From the NCBI GenBank assembly GCA_903922175.1, contig CAIXSY010000324.1, forward strand, positions 1-35,183: 35,183 nucleotides of DNA. Reading direction: 5' to 3'. The DNA is from an uncultured delta proteobacterium (lineage in GTDB: Bacteria; Bdellovibrionota_C; UBA2361; CAIXSY01). Shown piece by piece: positions 15,381 to 24,382 of this stretch. The notes below the pieces were generated by a model, which saw only the letters and a program-made list of their open reading frames with translations, was not told where the DNA came from and made no database searches. Numbering within the stretch: the first letter of the stretch is position 1; each line of letters opens with the position of its first letter. A program made the position numbers and the translations under genes.

Positions 15381-16244
15381 TTAGCTTATGCGAGAGAGAA
15401 AATCAGGGCTGAACTCGCCGGTACAGATCTCCCGAGCCGGACCGGTTAGAAAGACCTTGTTGGCATCAGGCTGATACTCGACATCTAGCACGCCGCCGGG
15501 GAGCTCGACCAGTGCATGCGGAGCGAGGCGTCCGCTGCGGTAGCCTGCCATGAGAACAGCGCATGCGCCTGTGCCGCAGGCCAAGGTAATTCCAGCGCCC
15601 CGCTCCCAGACCCTAGCTTGGCAGCGCTCAGGTGACAGGCAGCGCACGAACTCAATATTAGCCCTCTCGGGGAAGATGGCGTGGTGTTCGAGGACGGGGC
15701 CAACGACCTCCAGTTGAATTTTATCGAGATCGTCGACGAAGATGACGCAGTGTGGGTTGCCCATCGACAGGCAGGTCCCCGTCCATGGATGTTGGGGGAT
15801 TGGCTGTTCGATGAACTCCTGAGCACTGAGGACGGGGACGGCGGCGGCAGCGAATGAGGGGGTCCCCATGTCTACCCTGACAGAACGCCCCTCCTCTATC
15901 GGATAGCAGATGATACGGCGTCCCTGGACGAGAAATTCAACTTTAGACACATGGCGGGCGACGATGCCCTCAAGGAACAAAAAACGAGTCACACAGCGAA
16001 TGCCGTTACCACACATGCCCATCCGGCTGCCATCAGGGTTGAACATCAGTACTTCGAAATCGGCGTCGGTCGAGCTGACGACTATCATTAGGCCATCAGA
16101 GCCGACGCCGAAGTGGCGGTCCTGAATGCGTGCGGCAATGTGGCTAAGATCGCTTACCGTGGAGACGAAGTTACGCTGCAGATCCTGCATGACGATAAAG
16201 TTATTGCCGCATCCCTCAAGTTGGGTAAACCCTAGCGTTTTCAT
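15381..16244 (-). CDS. dapF: Diaminopimelate epimerase
   Basis: 287 aa. It interconverts LL- and meso-diaminopimelate with two active-site thiols: Cys78 (MCGNGIRC) and Cys223 (ACGTGAC). Substrate-contact motifs GCGNNFIV (11-18) and GNPHCVIF (162-169) are present. Its ATG overlaps the stop of the LptM-like gene by 4 nt (ATGA), so translation is probably coupled. The stop TAA (15383-15381) lies inside the duplication of the adjacent mobile element. The gene order lptM-like then dapF is shared with enterobacteria. Confidence 0.96.
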   Translation of the reverse strand: MKTLGFTQLEGCGNNFIVMQDLQRNFVSTVSDLSHIAARIQDRHFGVGSDGLMIVVSSTDADFEVLMFNPDGSRMGMCGNGIRCVTRFLFLEGIVARHVSKVEFLVQGRRIICYPIEEGRSVRVDMGTPSFAAAAVPVLSAQEFIEQPIPQHPWTGTCLSMGNPHCVIFVDDLDKIQLEVVGPVLEHHAIFPERANIEFVRCLSPERCQARVWERGAGITLACGTGACAVLMAGYRSGRLAPHALVELPGGVLDVEYQPDANKVFLTGPAREICTGEFSPDFLSRIS

Positions 16245-16825
16245 TCGGCATCATCAAACTGATCTGTTGACGCTGTCTTGCTGCTATCGGCGGCGATGAT
16301 GATCTTGGAGGCGAGCCCCTTAAAAACGATCGTTATCGGCTGGCCCGGATCGCCCTCGACGCCACCTTGGTTAATAGGGACGAGCTTATAGAGATAGGTT
16401 TCACCCTCTTTTACAGTACCATCGCTATACTCAAACTTCATTGTTGCTGCGGGGGGCTGTATCTTTCTCCCCGGTTTTCCCTGTACCCGCGCCTCGGCAC
16501 GAAGTTGGTCGCGGACCTGCACGTGGGTATCAGACACCGTCGTGATCAGCTCAAATTCCACATCATTGTCGCTAATATCAGATTGCTCTTTTATCGTTTT
16601 ACGATAAAGACGGTAACCCTCCATCGACTTAAGCTCACGCCCGTCATCGGCCAGCCGTGGAGATCTCCAGGCGAAGGTAATTTTGGCCTCCTGCGCAGTC
16701 ACCTCGAGGTCGGCGACGGCCCGAGGCGCAAAGTGCTCCGGCGGCATGGGGCGACCGTACTTGCCGCATCCCAACAGCATAGCCAGCACGAGGGTAAATA
16801 TTACTAAGCGCAGCGAAGATGTCAT
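16241..16825 (-). CDS. LptM-like lipoprotein with a fibronectin type III-like domain
   Basis: 194 aa. The signal peptide MTSSLRLVIFTLVLAMLLGC ends in lipobox LLGC (Cys20). The mature start CGKYGRPMPPEHF matches the short CGxxGPxxxP motif of LptM (YifL), which in E. coli assists LPS-translocon assembly and is encoded next to dapF. Unlike the small enteric protein, this one continues with about 150 residues resembling a fibronectin type III fold (VADLEVTAQEAKITFAWRSP, then MEGYRLYRKT, then GETYLYKLVPI). Outer-membrane or periplasmic location is inferred. It overlaps dapF by 4 nt and follows rpoD by 9 nt. Confidence 0.75.
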   Translation of the reverse strand: MTSSLRLVIFTLVLAMLLGCGKYGRPMPPEHFAPRAVADLEVTAQEAKITFAWRSPRLADDGRELKSMEGYRLYRKTIKEQSDISDNDVEFELITTVSDTHVQVRDQLRAEARVQGKPGRKIQPPAATMKFEYSDGTVKEGETYLYKLVPINQGGVEGDPGQPITIVFKGLASKIIIAADSSKTASTDQFDDAE

Positions 16826-16834
16826 GGCGCCTCG

Positions 16835-19168
16835 TTAATCTTCCATAAAGCCACGAAGCTTTTTGCTGCGGCTGGGGTGGCGCAGTTTGCGTAGCGCCTT
16901 GGCCTCGATCTGACGGATACGCTCTCTGGTTACGTCGAAGTTCTGTCCGACCTCTTCGAGCGTGTGATCGCTCTTTTCTCCAATACCAAAGCGCATACGC
17001 AGCACTTTCTCCTCTCGTGGGGTGAGCGTCGCCAGTACTTTTCGAGTCTGCTCTTGTAAGTTTGAATTGATTACCGCGGTGGCGGGCGAAACGACGCGCT
17101 TGTCCTCGATGAAGTCTCCCAGATGAGAGTCCTCTTCCTCGCCAATTGGGGTTTCGAGAGAGATCGGCTCTTTGGCGATCTTAAGCACCTTGCGTACCTT
17201 ATCGATCGGAATCTGCATCTTGTCGGCGATCTCTTCCGGAGTCGGCTCACGGCCAAGCTCCTGCACGAGATAGCGCGAGGTGCGCACGAGTTTATTGATC
17301 GTCTCGATCATGTGAACGGGGATGCGGATAATGCGCGCCTGATCAGCTATGGCGCGTGTGATGGCCTGACGAATCCACCACGTAGCATAGGTTGAAAACT
17401 TGTACCCACGTTGGTACTCGAACTTATCAACGGCCTTCATCAGGCCGATATTGCCCTCTTGGATCAGGTCGAGAAATTGCAATCCGCGGTTGGTGTACTT
17501 CTTGGCAATGGAGACAACCAGGCGCAGGTTGGCCTCGATCAGCTCCTGCTTGGCGTTGTAGGCTCGCACCTCTCCGTCGAGGAGCACGCGTACGGACTCG
17601 CGAAATTCGACCGGGTCCATCATTATGCGCTCGTTGAACGAGTCGAGCTTGGCCTTTATCCCTTGCACCTTCGTGCCGAGCTCTCGCGCTTCCGAGGCCT
17701 TGATTCTTAGTCTGCGGCAGACGCGCTTGAAGACGAGCTGATCATCGGAGAGAAGCTCTGGAATTGCTTCGAAGAGCTCCTCTGATTTGCGATCGAGGCG
17801 CTTCTCGAAGTCTATGACCTCCTGCTGTACAGCCCCCATAACGTGGGCAACATCCTTAATATTGATTGCCATCGCCAGGAACTGTTTGGCGTTCAGGTTA
17901 AGCTCGGCGACGCGAACGGCGTTGCGTTCGAGGAGCTTACGATACTTGCGCTCGGCAGCAGCGATGACTTTTCCTTGACCAGCCTTGCTGCTTGAGCGTG
18001 CTGCGAGAAGTTCATCAATCGCCGCCCGAGTATCTTTAAGCGCACGCTTGTACGGTGGTGCTTTCTTGAGGAACTTTTTCTTGGCCTCTTCGTCTTCCTC
18101 ATCGATCTTTTGCTGCTTCGAGGACTCTTCATCCTCGGCCGGAGGTCCCTCGTCGTCGTCAGATGCCGGTTTGCGCACGACCTCTTCTTCTTCCTCTTCC
18201 TCCTCTTCCGCTGGAACGACCTCTTCCTCGAGGAAAAGATCACGCAGGCGAACTTCGGAATCTCGAACCTTGTCAAAAAGATCCGATACATAGAGCAAGG
18301 TGAGCGGCTGCTTAAGGGTTTGATCCGTGGCTGATTTCTGACCAGCCTCAATCTTTTTGGCGATCACGACCTCGCCTTCACGCGTAAGCAGGCTGACGTT
18401 ACCCATCTCGCGAAGATACATCCTTACAGGGTCTGTGCTCTTCCCGAGAGCACTCTCGTCGTCTTCAACGACCTCCGTGGCTCCAAAAGCGACCTCTCCT
18501 TCCTCTTCAACGAATTCATCTGGATTTTTTTCGACGACATCGATGTCATGCTCGTCAAACATGTCGATCACGTCCTCGAGCTGCTCCTCAGAAACGAGAT
18601 CTGAAGAGAGCGCTTCGTTGAGGTCGTCAATCGTGAGGAACCCTTTCTCCTTGCCGAGATCGAGAAGGCGGTTAACCTCATTTTCGCCCTCGACTTTCTC
18701 GGGCTTGGCACCGTCCGCAGCTGTTGTTGGGGTGTCGGTTGCCTTAGGCTCGATGGGGTTCCCCTGCTCGTCCATTGTTGGCGCAACAGGCTCAGATCCC
18801 GGCGCTTTCGCGATTCGTAAATGGATTTTGCGATCCTTGTCAAAGCGCAGCGCGGCGATTCGCTTAGCCATGGCATGCGCCTGTGTCTCGGGAACGGCGG
18901 CGTCCTTGGGGAGATCTTTCGTGCGCAGTTTGTGTTCAGGTTCTGGGTGAGCCAGCGGCTTACGCGCAAGGTGCAACCCCTTCTTGAGCTTCAATGTGGC
19001 GATCTTCTCGAGCTTGCTTCGATGCTGATCGGTGGCGTGCTCGGCGCCCTTTTTGACCTTCCCAAGCTTCCTTATCTTAGGCTTATTAATGCGGCGAGAA
19101 ATCTTGCGTAACTTTTTGACCACCACGCGGAACCCATCCAGTATATAGATACAAACCAACTTGCGCAT
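16835..19168 (-). CDS. rpoD: RNA polymerase primary sigma factor RpoD
   Basis: 777 aa. Region 1.1 covers about residues 165-240 ([20 protein letters not shown]). Region 1.2 begins at [11 protein letters not shown] (246). A long non-conserved region (about 276-510) contains nine Glu in a row (321-329). Region 2 ([20 protein letters not shown], then [14 protein letters not shown]), region 3 and the region 4 helix-turn-helix ([20 protein letters not shown]) are complete to the typical C-terminus. The first 160 residues are an unusually basic extension, rich in Lys and Arg; the start at 19168 is the longest ATG and has no good ribosome site, so a later start (for example GTG codons at residues 15-16) is possible. 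It lies between dnaG and the dapF cluster; the macromolecular-synthesis order dnaG-rpoD is widespread. Confidence 0.95.
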   Translation of the reverse strand: MRKLVCIYILDGFRVVVKKLRKISRRINKPKIRKLGKVKKGAEHATDQHRSKLEKIATLKLKKGLHLARKPLAHPEPEHKLRTKDLPKDAAVPETQAHAMAKRIAALRFDKDRKIHLRIAKAPGSEPVAPTMDEQGNPIEPKATDTPTTAADGAKPEKVEGENEVNRLLDLGKEKGFLTIDDLNEALSSDLVSEEQLEDVIDMFDEHDIDVVEKNPDEFVEEEGEVAFGATEVVEDDESALGKSTDPVRMYLREMGNVSLLTREGEVVIAKKIEAGQKSATDQTLKQPLTLLYVSDLFDKVRDSEVRLRDLFLEEEVVPAEEEEEEEEEVVRKPASDDDEGPPAEDEESSKQQKIDEEDEEAKKKFLKKAPPYKRALKDTRAAIDELLAARSSSKAGQGKVIAAAERKYRKLLERNAVRVAELNLNAKQFLAMAINIKDVAHVMGAVQQEVIDFEKRLDRKSEELFEAIPELLSDDQLVFKRVCRRLRIKASEARELGTKVQGIKAKLDSFNERIMMDPVEFRESVRVLLDGEVRAYNAKQELIEANLRLVVSIAKKYTNRGLQFLDLIQEGNIGLMKAVDKFEYQRGYKFSTYATWWIRQAITRAIADQARIIRIPVHMIETINKLVRTSRYLVQELGREPTPEEIADKMQIPIDKVRKVLKIAKEPISLETPIGEEEDSHLGDFIEDKRVVSPATAVINSNLQEQTRKVLATLTPREEKVLRMRFGIGEKSDHTLEEVGQNFDVTRERIRQIEAKALRKLRHPSRSKKLRGFMED

Positions 19169-19354
19169 CGCGGAACGGATCGCTCCGCGCTACGTACGCA
19201 CACACAGAGTCTCCCTTCCCCAGCCAGGGGATAGACTAAACCTCAGCCATAAAGAGCTGCGGCTTAACTAAAGGGAACAATCAATGACAGCAAATAGTGC
19301 GTTAGTCTAACCACTTACCTAAAAGAAAGCCATAGGCCAACTGAAAAATCAAAT

Positions 19355-21214
19355 TTACCCATGTGTGCCTCCGAGCTCAGCGATCTGACGCGAGAGCCTA
19401 AACTTTCGCTGTACCAGAATCATCTTTTCGGCGTCCTCGGATGTCAACGCAATCTCCCGATCGATCTCGCTAACTAGTCGTAACAGCTTTGTTTTTTTAA
19501 TACTGCGGCGACATTCCTCGAATGCCTGAGCGGGGTCAACGCTCTTGTCTTTAATCATTGTGTAGGCGCTGCGCCAATACTCCGCCCAGGAATTCCCAAA
19601 GAGTTTAAGGAGCTGTTTTAGGCGCTCCTTCTTCTGAGTCTCGTCTAGGGCGGGGTCATTGACGATGACGTGGAGGTTTTCGACAAAGGCCAGCGTTCTG
19701 GGATGAATCGCCGTACACAGGTCACCGTCTTTTAGGATTTTAGCGGGGAGTGAATCTTTAAGCGCCATGCTACAGAGGAGCAGTTCGCGGTCTACTCGCG
19801 GCAGCTCCTCTATCGGCACTGCAATCGCCGCGCGATCGTCTTCACTTACCTCTTCGCTAACGATCTCGGCTCCAGGCGCGGCTGCGCGCGGCCCTTTGGC
19901 CGTGCGTACCATCTCACTCAGGTCGTGCGGATCGATGCGCAAGACCAGCGCTGCCCGTTCGACGTACTCGGCGCGCTCAACGTTGTTACGGACAAGGTGA
20001 ATCGCCTCCGCCAGTTCGTCGGCAAGCTTTCCCTTGAGGGCAGACCCAAGGTCGCGCACCTCTTTGACTCCGAATTTGCCGAGTAAGTATTCGATGTGAC
20101 AATCGAGGAGTGATTTTCGTGGCAAACCATCGAGGTATTCAGTGCTGCGTTCTGCGTACTTAAGGGCGATGGTATCGGGATCGTCCTCCTGCGGTAAAAA
20201 TAGCGCGGCAACGTCGATCCCGGAATTAAGAAACGTGGTAAAGGATTTTCCAGCGGCGTTACGGCCGGCGGCGTCACCGTCGAAGAGCACGGTTACCTTT
20301 TTGGCAAGCTGCGTGAGTTTCCGAACGTGGAGATCGGTAAGTGCGGTGCCGCAGGTGGCGAGTACGTTACGCACGCCAGCCTGATTTAGGCTGACCACAT
20401 CCATATAGCCTTCGACGATATAGGCCGTGTCGGTTTCGCGCAACGCGGGCAGCGCTTGTGGAATGCCGTAAAGTATTTTGCTCTTCTGATACACCGGCGT
20501 TTCCGGAGAGTTCAAGTATTTGGGGAAGCGCGCCAGGGTCTCTTCGTCAAAAAGCTGAGGGATGATTCGTCCACCAAAGCCGGCGATCTTTTTCTGATCG
20601 AGCCAGACGGGAAAGATGAGCCTTCCGCGAAAGACGTCGTAGGCATCGCCCTGCTCGTTTCGGCGCGCCAGTGCGGCAAGAAAGATGGTCTCCTCGGGAA
20701 CGTGTTGCGACTTGAGAAACTCAAACAAAGCCGCTCTGGAATTGGCGGCGTAGCCGATGCCGAAGGTTTTGAGCGTCGGATCGGTAATCTGACGTTTTTG
20801 CACGTAGCCGCTGACTTGAGGTGGTGCTTCGCGAAGTGCGCGTACGAAGTATTGCAGAGCGAGCATATTGACGGCATAGATCGGATCTTTTGATGAGGGT
20901 GCCGGTCCCTGTGGTTTTGTGCCCTCGTACTTAAGGCGCACACCGTAGCGGCTGGCCAGCTCCTCGGCAGCCTCCGGAAAAGAAAGCCCCTTGATCTCCA
21001 TCAAGAACTTAAAGACGTTGCCTGACTCCCCACAGCCGAAACAGTGAAAGAAGCCGTCGTTCTCGCGCACGTTAAACGAGGGGCTCTTTTCGGAGTGAAA
21101 TGGGCAGAGCCCAACCTGATTTTGTCCCGCGCGTTTAAGCTGCACTACCTCACCCACGATCTCGCTGATGCTGGCTCTTTCGAGAAGCTCTTTGATGCTC
21201 TCTTCTGCGATCAT
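19355..21214 (-). CDS. dnaG: DNA primase
   Basis: 619 aa. It synthesises RNA primers at the fork. The zinc-binding CHC2 motif has Cys37, His40, Cys58 and Cys61. The RNA-polymerase core includes RFPKYLNSPETPVY (229-242). TOPRIM acidic residues are Glu268 (VEGYMDV) and Asp312/Asp314 (FDGDAAG). A C-terminal helical helicase-binding region covers about 470-619. Length is normal. It lies 186 nt upstream of rpoD. The 292-bp gap on its 5' side up to greA holds no gene that I can see and presumably contains its promoter. Confidence 0.96.
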   Translation of the reverse strand: MIAEESIKELLERASISEIVGEVVQLKRAGQNQVGLCPFHSEKSPSFNVRENDGFFHCFGCGESGNVFKFLMEIKGLSFPEAAEELASRYGVRLKYEGTKPQGPAPSSKDPIYAVNMLALQYFVRALREAPPQVSGYVQKRQITDPTLKTFGIGYAANSRAALFEFLKSQHVPEETIFLAALARRNEQGDAYDVFRGRLIFPVWLDQKKIAGFGGRIIPQLFDEETLARFPKYLNSPETPVYQKSKILYGIPQALPALRETDTAYIVEGYMDVVSLNQAGVRNVLATCGTALTDLHVRKLTQLAKKVTVLFDGDAAGRNAAGKSFTTFLNSGIDVAALFLPQEDDPDTIALKYAERSTEYLDGLPRKSLLDCHIEYLLGKFGVKEVRDLGSALKGKLADELAEAIHLVRNNVERAEYVERAALVLRIDPHDLSEMVRTAKGPRAAAPGAEIVSEEVSEDDRAAIAVPIEELPRVDRELLLCSMALKDSLPAKILKDGDLCTAIHPRTLAFVENLHVIVNDPALDETQKKERLKQLLKLFGNSWAEYWRSAYTMIKDKSVDPAQAFEECRRSIKKTKLLRLVSEIDREIALTSEDAEKMILVQRKFRLSRQIAELGGTHG

Positions 21215-21506
21215 AGGATGCCCTCACCGATAGAGAGGCGCGTGCCCTCGAAGATAGGTGATACTAATGCAGTAAGCTGAAGGTCGTCAGCTGAAGCGAC
21301 GAATTTACATCCGCACCTGCGACAGGCAACTACGCTGCCTCGTTGATTTGGCATAACAGATGTTTAGCACAGCGAGCGGCGCAAAGTCGATGGGAGCGAT
21401 AACTGGCGCATACGTAACGATCGTGTAAGATTGTGCTCGTCGAGGCCACCCATGCGACTACGGCTGCCTTAGCGGCAACACCACTAGCGGCGCGCGAAGC
21501 ACGGCG

Positions 21507-22031
21507 CTATGCCGCGGCTTCCGGATCCTCGGCAGCATCGGCCGCTTCCGGCTTCCAGTTGTAGTCGATAAAAACTTCGACGATCTCGTAATCTTTGACC
21601 CCGTTAGGCAGCGCGATTCTAGCCACATCGCTGACCTCTTTGCCCATTAAGCCTTTGGCGATCGGAGATTCGTAGGAGATCCAGCCCTTGGTGACGTCGG
21701 ACTCTTCGCTACCAACGATGCTCAGCAGGCGCTGCTCCCCTGACTCCATCTCCTCAATCCGCGCCGTGACGCCAAAGGTTACGCGTGTCGGTGCGGCCAT
21801 GGTCGAGGGATCTATGAGCTCAGCATTCGACAAACGAACCTCAAGATCTCGAATCCTGGCCTCGACCATACCGCTTTTCTCCTTGGCGGCGTCATAGTCT
21901 GCATTTTCCGATAGATCACCGTGGGCTCTGGCTACCTCGATGGCGTGGGCCATCTCTGGTCTGGTGGCTTTGAGGCGGCGAAGTTCGGTGCGAAGCGCAG
22001 CATAGCCGCGCGGGGTCATTGGTCGTTTCAT
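21507..22031 (-). CDS. greA: Transcription elongation factor GreA
   Basis: 174 aa. It rescues backtracked RNA polymerase by stimulating transcript cleavage. The N-terminal coiled coil carries the tip GDLSENADYDAAKE with the acidic residues Asp39 and Glu42 needed at the active site. The C-terminal FKBP-like domain contains SPIAKGLMGK. The last 15 residues are an Ala/Glu/Asp tail beyond the family end. ATG 22031 is used; Met5 is an alternative. It is 43 bp downstream of the mtnP stop on the same strand. Confidence 0.93.
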   Translation of the reverse strand: MKRPMTPRGYAALRTELRRLKATRPEMAHAIEVARAHGDLSENADYDAAKEKSGMVEARIRDLEVRLSNAELIDPSTMAAPTRVTFGVTARIEEMESGEQRLLSIVGSEESDVTKGWISYESPIAKGLMGKEVSDVARIALPNGVKDYEIVEVFIDYNWKPEAADAAEDPEAAA

Positions 22032-22074
22032 AGTCCATTAATGTAATAGAAATTGCGCATATCATGCAAGATGC

Positions 22075-22932
22075 TTAACTCAGGACGGGACCTCCCTCCA
22101 AAACCGCGAGCCACTCACGCGCTGCTGCTGGGATATGCTCTTTCGGAGTCATCAATCCAGCGCTGATGCCGCTTGTGGCGCATTGGCAGGGCGCGATCTT
22201 GGTAACCTTTAATATCTGCGCGGCGAGGGCGTAGGCCTTAATATTGTTTTTGCGCATGACATCAAGCACCTCTTGGATCGTCACGTGCGCAATGGTGTCG
22301 TCCCAGCAATCAAAGTCAGTGACGAAAAAGCAGGGCAGATAGCACATACCGGCTTCGCGAACGAGCGCGTACTCTGGGAATGATGTCATGCCGATGAGGT
22401 CGGCGCCAAAAGAGCGATAGACCTTGGACTCCGCCTGGGTCGAAAAATAGGGCCCCTCGATACAAATCGAGGTCCCGCCAATATGACAGGGAACGTCAAC
22501 GCTTTTAGCCACCCCTGCAACGAACTGAGAGCATGCCGCACAAACCGGATGAGCGAGCGATACGTGACCGACAACCCCTGCCCCAAAAAAACTCGTTTGG
22601 CGCTGCGCCTTCGTGCGATCGATAAACTGCGCCGGTACAGCTAACATCCCTGGAGCAAGCTCGGGGCGCAAGCTGCCGACGGCCGAAAAAGCGAGGACTC
22701 GCGTGGCCCCGTGTTTTCTAAGGGCAAAGATATTGGCTCGGTAGTTAACCTCAGAGGGCAAGAGCTCGTGCTCGCTACCGTGGCGCGGCAGGAATATCGC
22801 CTCAACCCCGCCAACACGCACGCGCTTTAGGCCGGATGATGCCTGCCCAAAGGGGGTTTCTCGCTCCAGCAGATCGAGGGCTTGGACATTTTCAGACTTT
22901 TCAAAACCAGAACCGCCGATAATAGCCCACAT
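22075..22932 (-). CDS. mtnP: 5'-methylthioadenosine phosphorylase
   Basis: 285 aa from ATG 22932 (MWAIIGGSGFEKSE), preceded by GGGGG at about 4-5 nt. The longer open frame runs into the neighbouring inverted repeat and is rejected. It splits methylthioadenosine into adenine and methylthioribose-1-phosphate. Motifs are GGSGF (phosphate site), LPRHGSEH, IEGPYFSTQAES, IGMTSFPEYALVREAGMCY and the TDFDCW base-binding motif, which favour MTA over inosine-type purine nucleosides. Its 3' end contains the recurrent 11-mer GGACGGGACCT (22082-22092). It is divergent from mtnA and the aldolase, which act next in the pathway. Confidence 0.9.
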   Translation of the reverse strand: MWAIIGGSGFEKSENVQALDLLERETPFGQASSGLKRVRVGGVEAIFLPRHGSEHELLPSEVNYRANIFALRKHGATRVLAFSAVGSLRPELAPGMLAVPAQFIDRTKAQRQTSFFGAGVVGHVSLAHPVCAACSQFVAGVAKSVDVPCHIGGTSICIEGPYFSTQAESKVYRSFGADLIGMTSFPEYALVREAGMCYLPCFFVTDFDCWDDTIAHVTIQEVLDVMRKNNIKAYALAAQILKVTKIAPCQCATSGISAGLMTPKEHIPAAAREWLAVLEGGPVLS

Positions 22933-22969
22933 AATTCCCCCGTGCCTGTTTGTTGTTGATCCTGTATAA

Positions 22970-23163
22970 CTAGTGTCGCGACCGGAAAGTTTTTTCACTT
23001 AAAACTAATGTTTTTCTCTTGAACCTGGCCTTGAACTCCCGCTTGGTCTTGGCCAATTCCCCTTAGATTTAGGCTTAAACGTCGAAATCAAGGTCAAGAG
23101 AGCAGGCCACGGCCAAGCGGGAGTTCAAGGCCAAGTGAAAAAACTTTCCGGTTGAGGCACTAG
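22970..23163. mobile_element. 194-bp inverted-repeat element in the mtnP/mtnA promoter region
   Basis: The terminal inverted repeats are 31 bp (22970-23000 and 23133-23163), matching at 28 positions and containing ACCGGAAAGTTTTTTCACTT. Inside is a perfect 20-bp inverted repeat (23027-23046 and 23113-23132). The left arm has 26 extra nt. The ends differ from the GTAA family, so this is a second element type. No clear target duplication is visible. Its left end is 38 bp from the mtnP start, and its right end is 3 bp from a GTAA-type element. Confidence 0.75.
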
Positions 23164-23166
23164 ATC

Positions 23167-23244
23167 GAAATTACTCAGATAATCAGGGTTATGAGTTTTC
23201 CCGTGCACCTGCACGGGTGTCACCCAAGATTATTGAGCAGTTAC
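23167..23244. mobile_element. GTAA-ended palindromic element, copy 5 (short)
   Basis: 78 bp. The right end inward is GTAACTGCTCAATAATC; the left end GAAATTACTCAGATAATC is more diverged with a one-base insertion. The core is a hairpin CCCGTGCA-CC-TGCACGGG (23200-23217). Flanking octamers agree only weakly, so the target duplication is eroded or absent. It lies 32 bp before the mtnA start. Confidence 0.65.
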
Positions 23245-23276
23245 ACTCGCCAGGACAACTTTATATCAGATCACCC

Positions 23277-24380
23277 ATGAAAATAAATGGCCTCCCCTAT
23301 CGTACTATCTGGGTAAAGAAGGATGACCCCTCAACGGTACAGATCCTCGACCAACGGCACCTGCCGCATAGTTTGGTGATAGCAGATCTGCGTAGCGTCG
23401 AGGACGTAGCGCGGGCGCTTAAAGAGATGCAGGTGCGTGGAGCCGGACTGATCGGGGTAACTGCGGGATACGGGATGTATCTGGCGGCACTAAAGGCTGC
23501 ACCTGGGGATTTTGAGGCTAGCATGGAATATGCTGCCGCAACTCTAGTGGCGACCCGTCCAACCGCGGTTAATCTAGCCTGGGCGGTCGAACGCCAGCAG
23601 CGCGCGATTGCGGCGTGTTCCCCCAGCGAACGTCTGCAGATGGCGTTGCTGGTTGCGCAGACGATCGCCGATGAGGATGCGGCATCGTGCCGACGCATCG
23701 GCGAGCACGGACTAGCCTTGATTCAAGATATCGCCGAGCGTAAACATGGCCAGACAGTGAATATCTTAACTCACTGCAACGCTGGCTGGTTAGCCTTTGT
23801 AGACTACGGATCGGCAACGGCGCCGATTTATGCGGCGCAGGCGGCTGGGATAGGGCTACACGTCTGGGTGGATGAAACCCGGCCACGTAGCCAGGGGGCA
23901 AAGCTTACGGCATACGAACTGTTGCACCAAGGGGTACCCCACACGCTCATAGCTGACAATACCGGTGGTCACCTGATGCAACACGGGATGGTTGATCTGG
24001 TCATCGTTGGAGCTGATCGTGTTACCCGAACGGGCGATGTGGCCAATAAGATCGGCACCTATCTAAAAGCGCTGGCAGCACGGGATAACGATGTGCCCTT
24101 CTATGTGGCGCTGCCTTCAACTAGCTTCGATTGGCGGATGCGCGATGGTGTCCGCGAGATCCCAATTGAGGAGCGTGGTGGAGAGGAGGTTCGCATGGTT
24201 GAAGGGCTGTGTGAGGGGCAGGTTAAAACGGTGCTTGTGGCCCCCGAGGGTAGCCCTGTAGCAAACTATGGGTTCGACGTCACCCCTGCCCGCCTCGTCA
24301 GCGGGCTAATTAGTGAGCGTGGTATTTGCCCGTCGACTGAGGCTGGTATCCTTGGACTTTATCCGGAGCGAGCGTCATAG
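23277..24380 (+). CDS. mtnA: S-methyl-5-thioribose-1-phosphate isomerase
   Basis: 367 aa from ATG 23277 (MKINGLPYRTIWVKKDD), which fits the family N-terminus. A GTG at 23217 is open but lies inside the mobile element. It converts methylthioribose-1-phosphate to methylthioribulose-1-phosphate. Catalytic Cys167 (LTHCNAGWLA) and Asp247 (IVGADRV) are present, with RGAGLIGVTAGYG and NKIGTYLKAL. No good Shine-Dalgarno precedes it. Its stop is 2 nt from the start of the aldolase, so the two form an operon divergent from mtnP. Confidence 0.95.
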   Translation: MKINGLPYRTIWVKKDDPSTVQILDQRHLPHSLVIADLRSVEDVARALKEMQVRGAGLIGVTAGYGMYLAALKAAPGDFEASMEYAAATLVATRPTAVNLAWAVERQQRAIAACSPSERLQMALLVAQTIADEDAASCRRIGEHGLALIQDIAERKHGQTVNILTHCNAGWLAFVDYGSATAPIYAAQAAGIGLHVWVDETRPRSQGAKLTAYELLHQGVPHTLIADNTGGHLMQHGMVDLVIVGADRVTRTGDVANKIGTYLKALAARDNDVPFYVALPSTSFDWRMRDGVREIPIEERGGEEVRMVEGLCEGQVKTVLVAPEGSPVANYGFDVTPARLVSGLISERGICPSTEAGILGLYPERAS

Positions 24381-24382
24381 TC

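Noticed and set aside
17985-18950. Long Ser-rich and Leu/Phe-rich frames opposite rpoD
   Set aside because: They are the antisense reading of the Glu/Lys-rich rpoD region.
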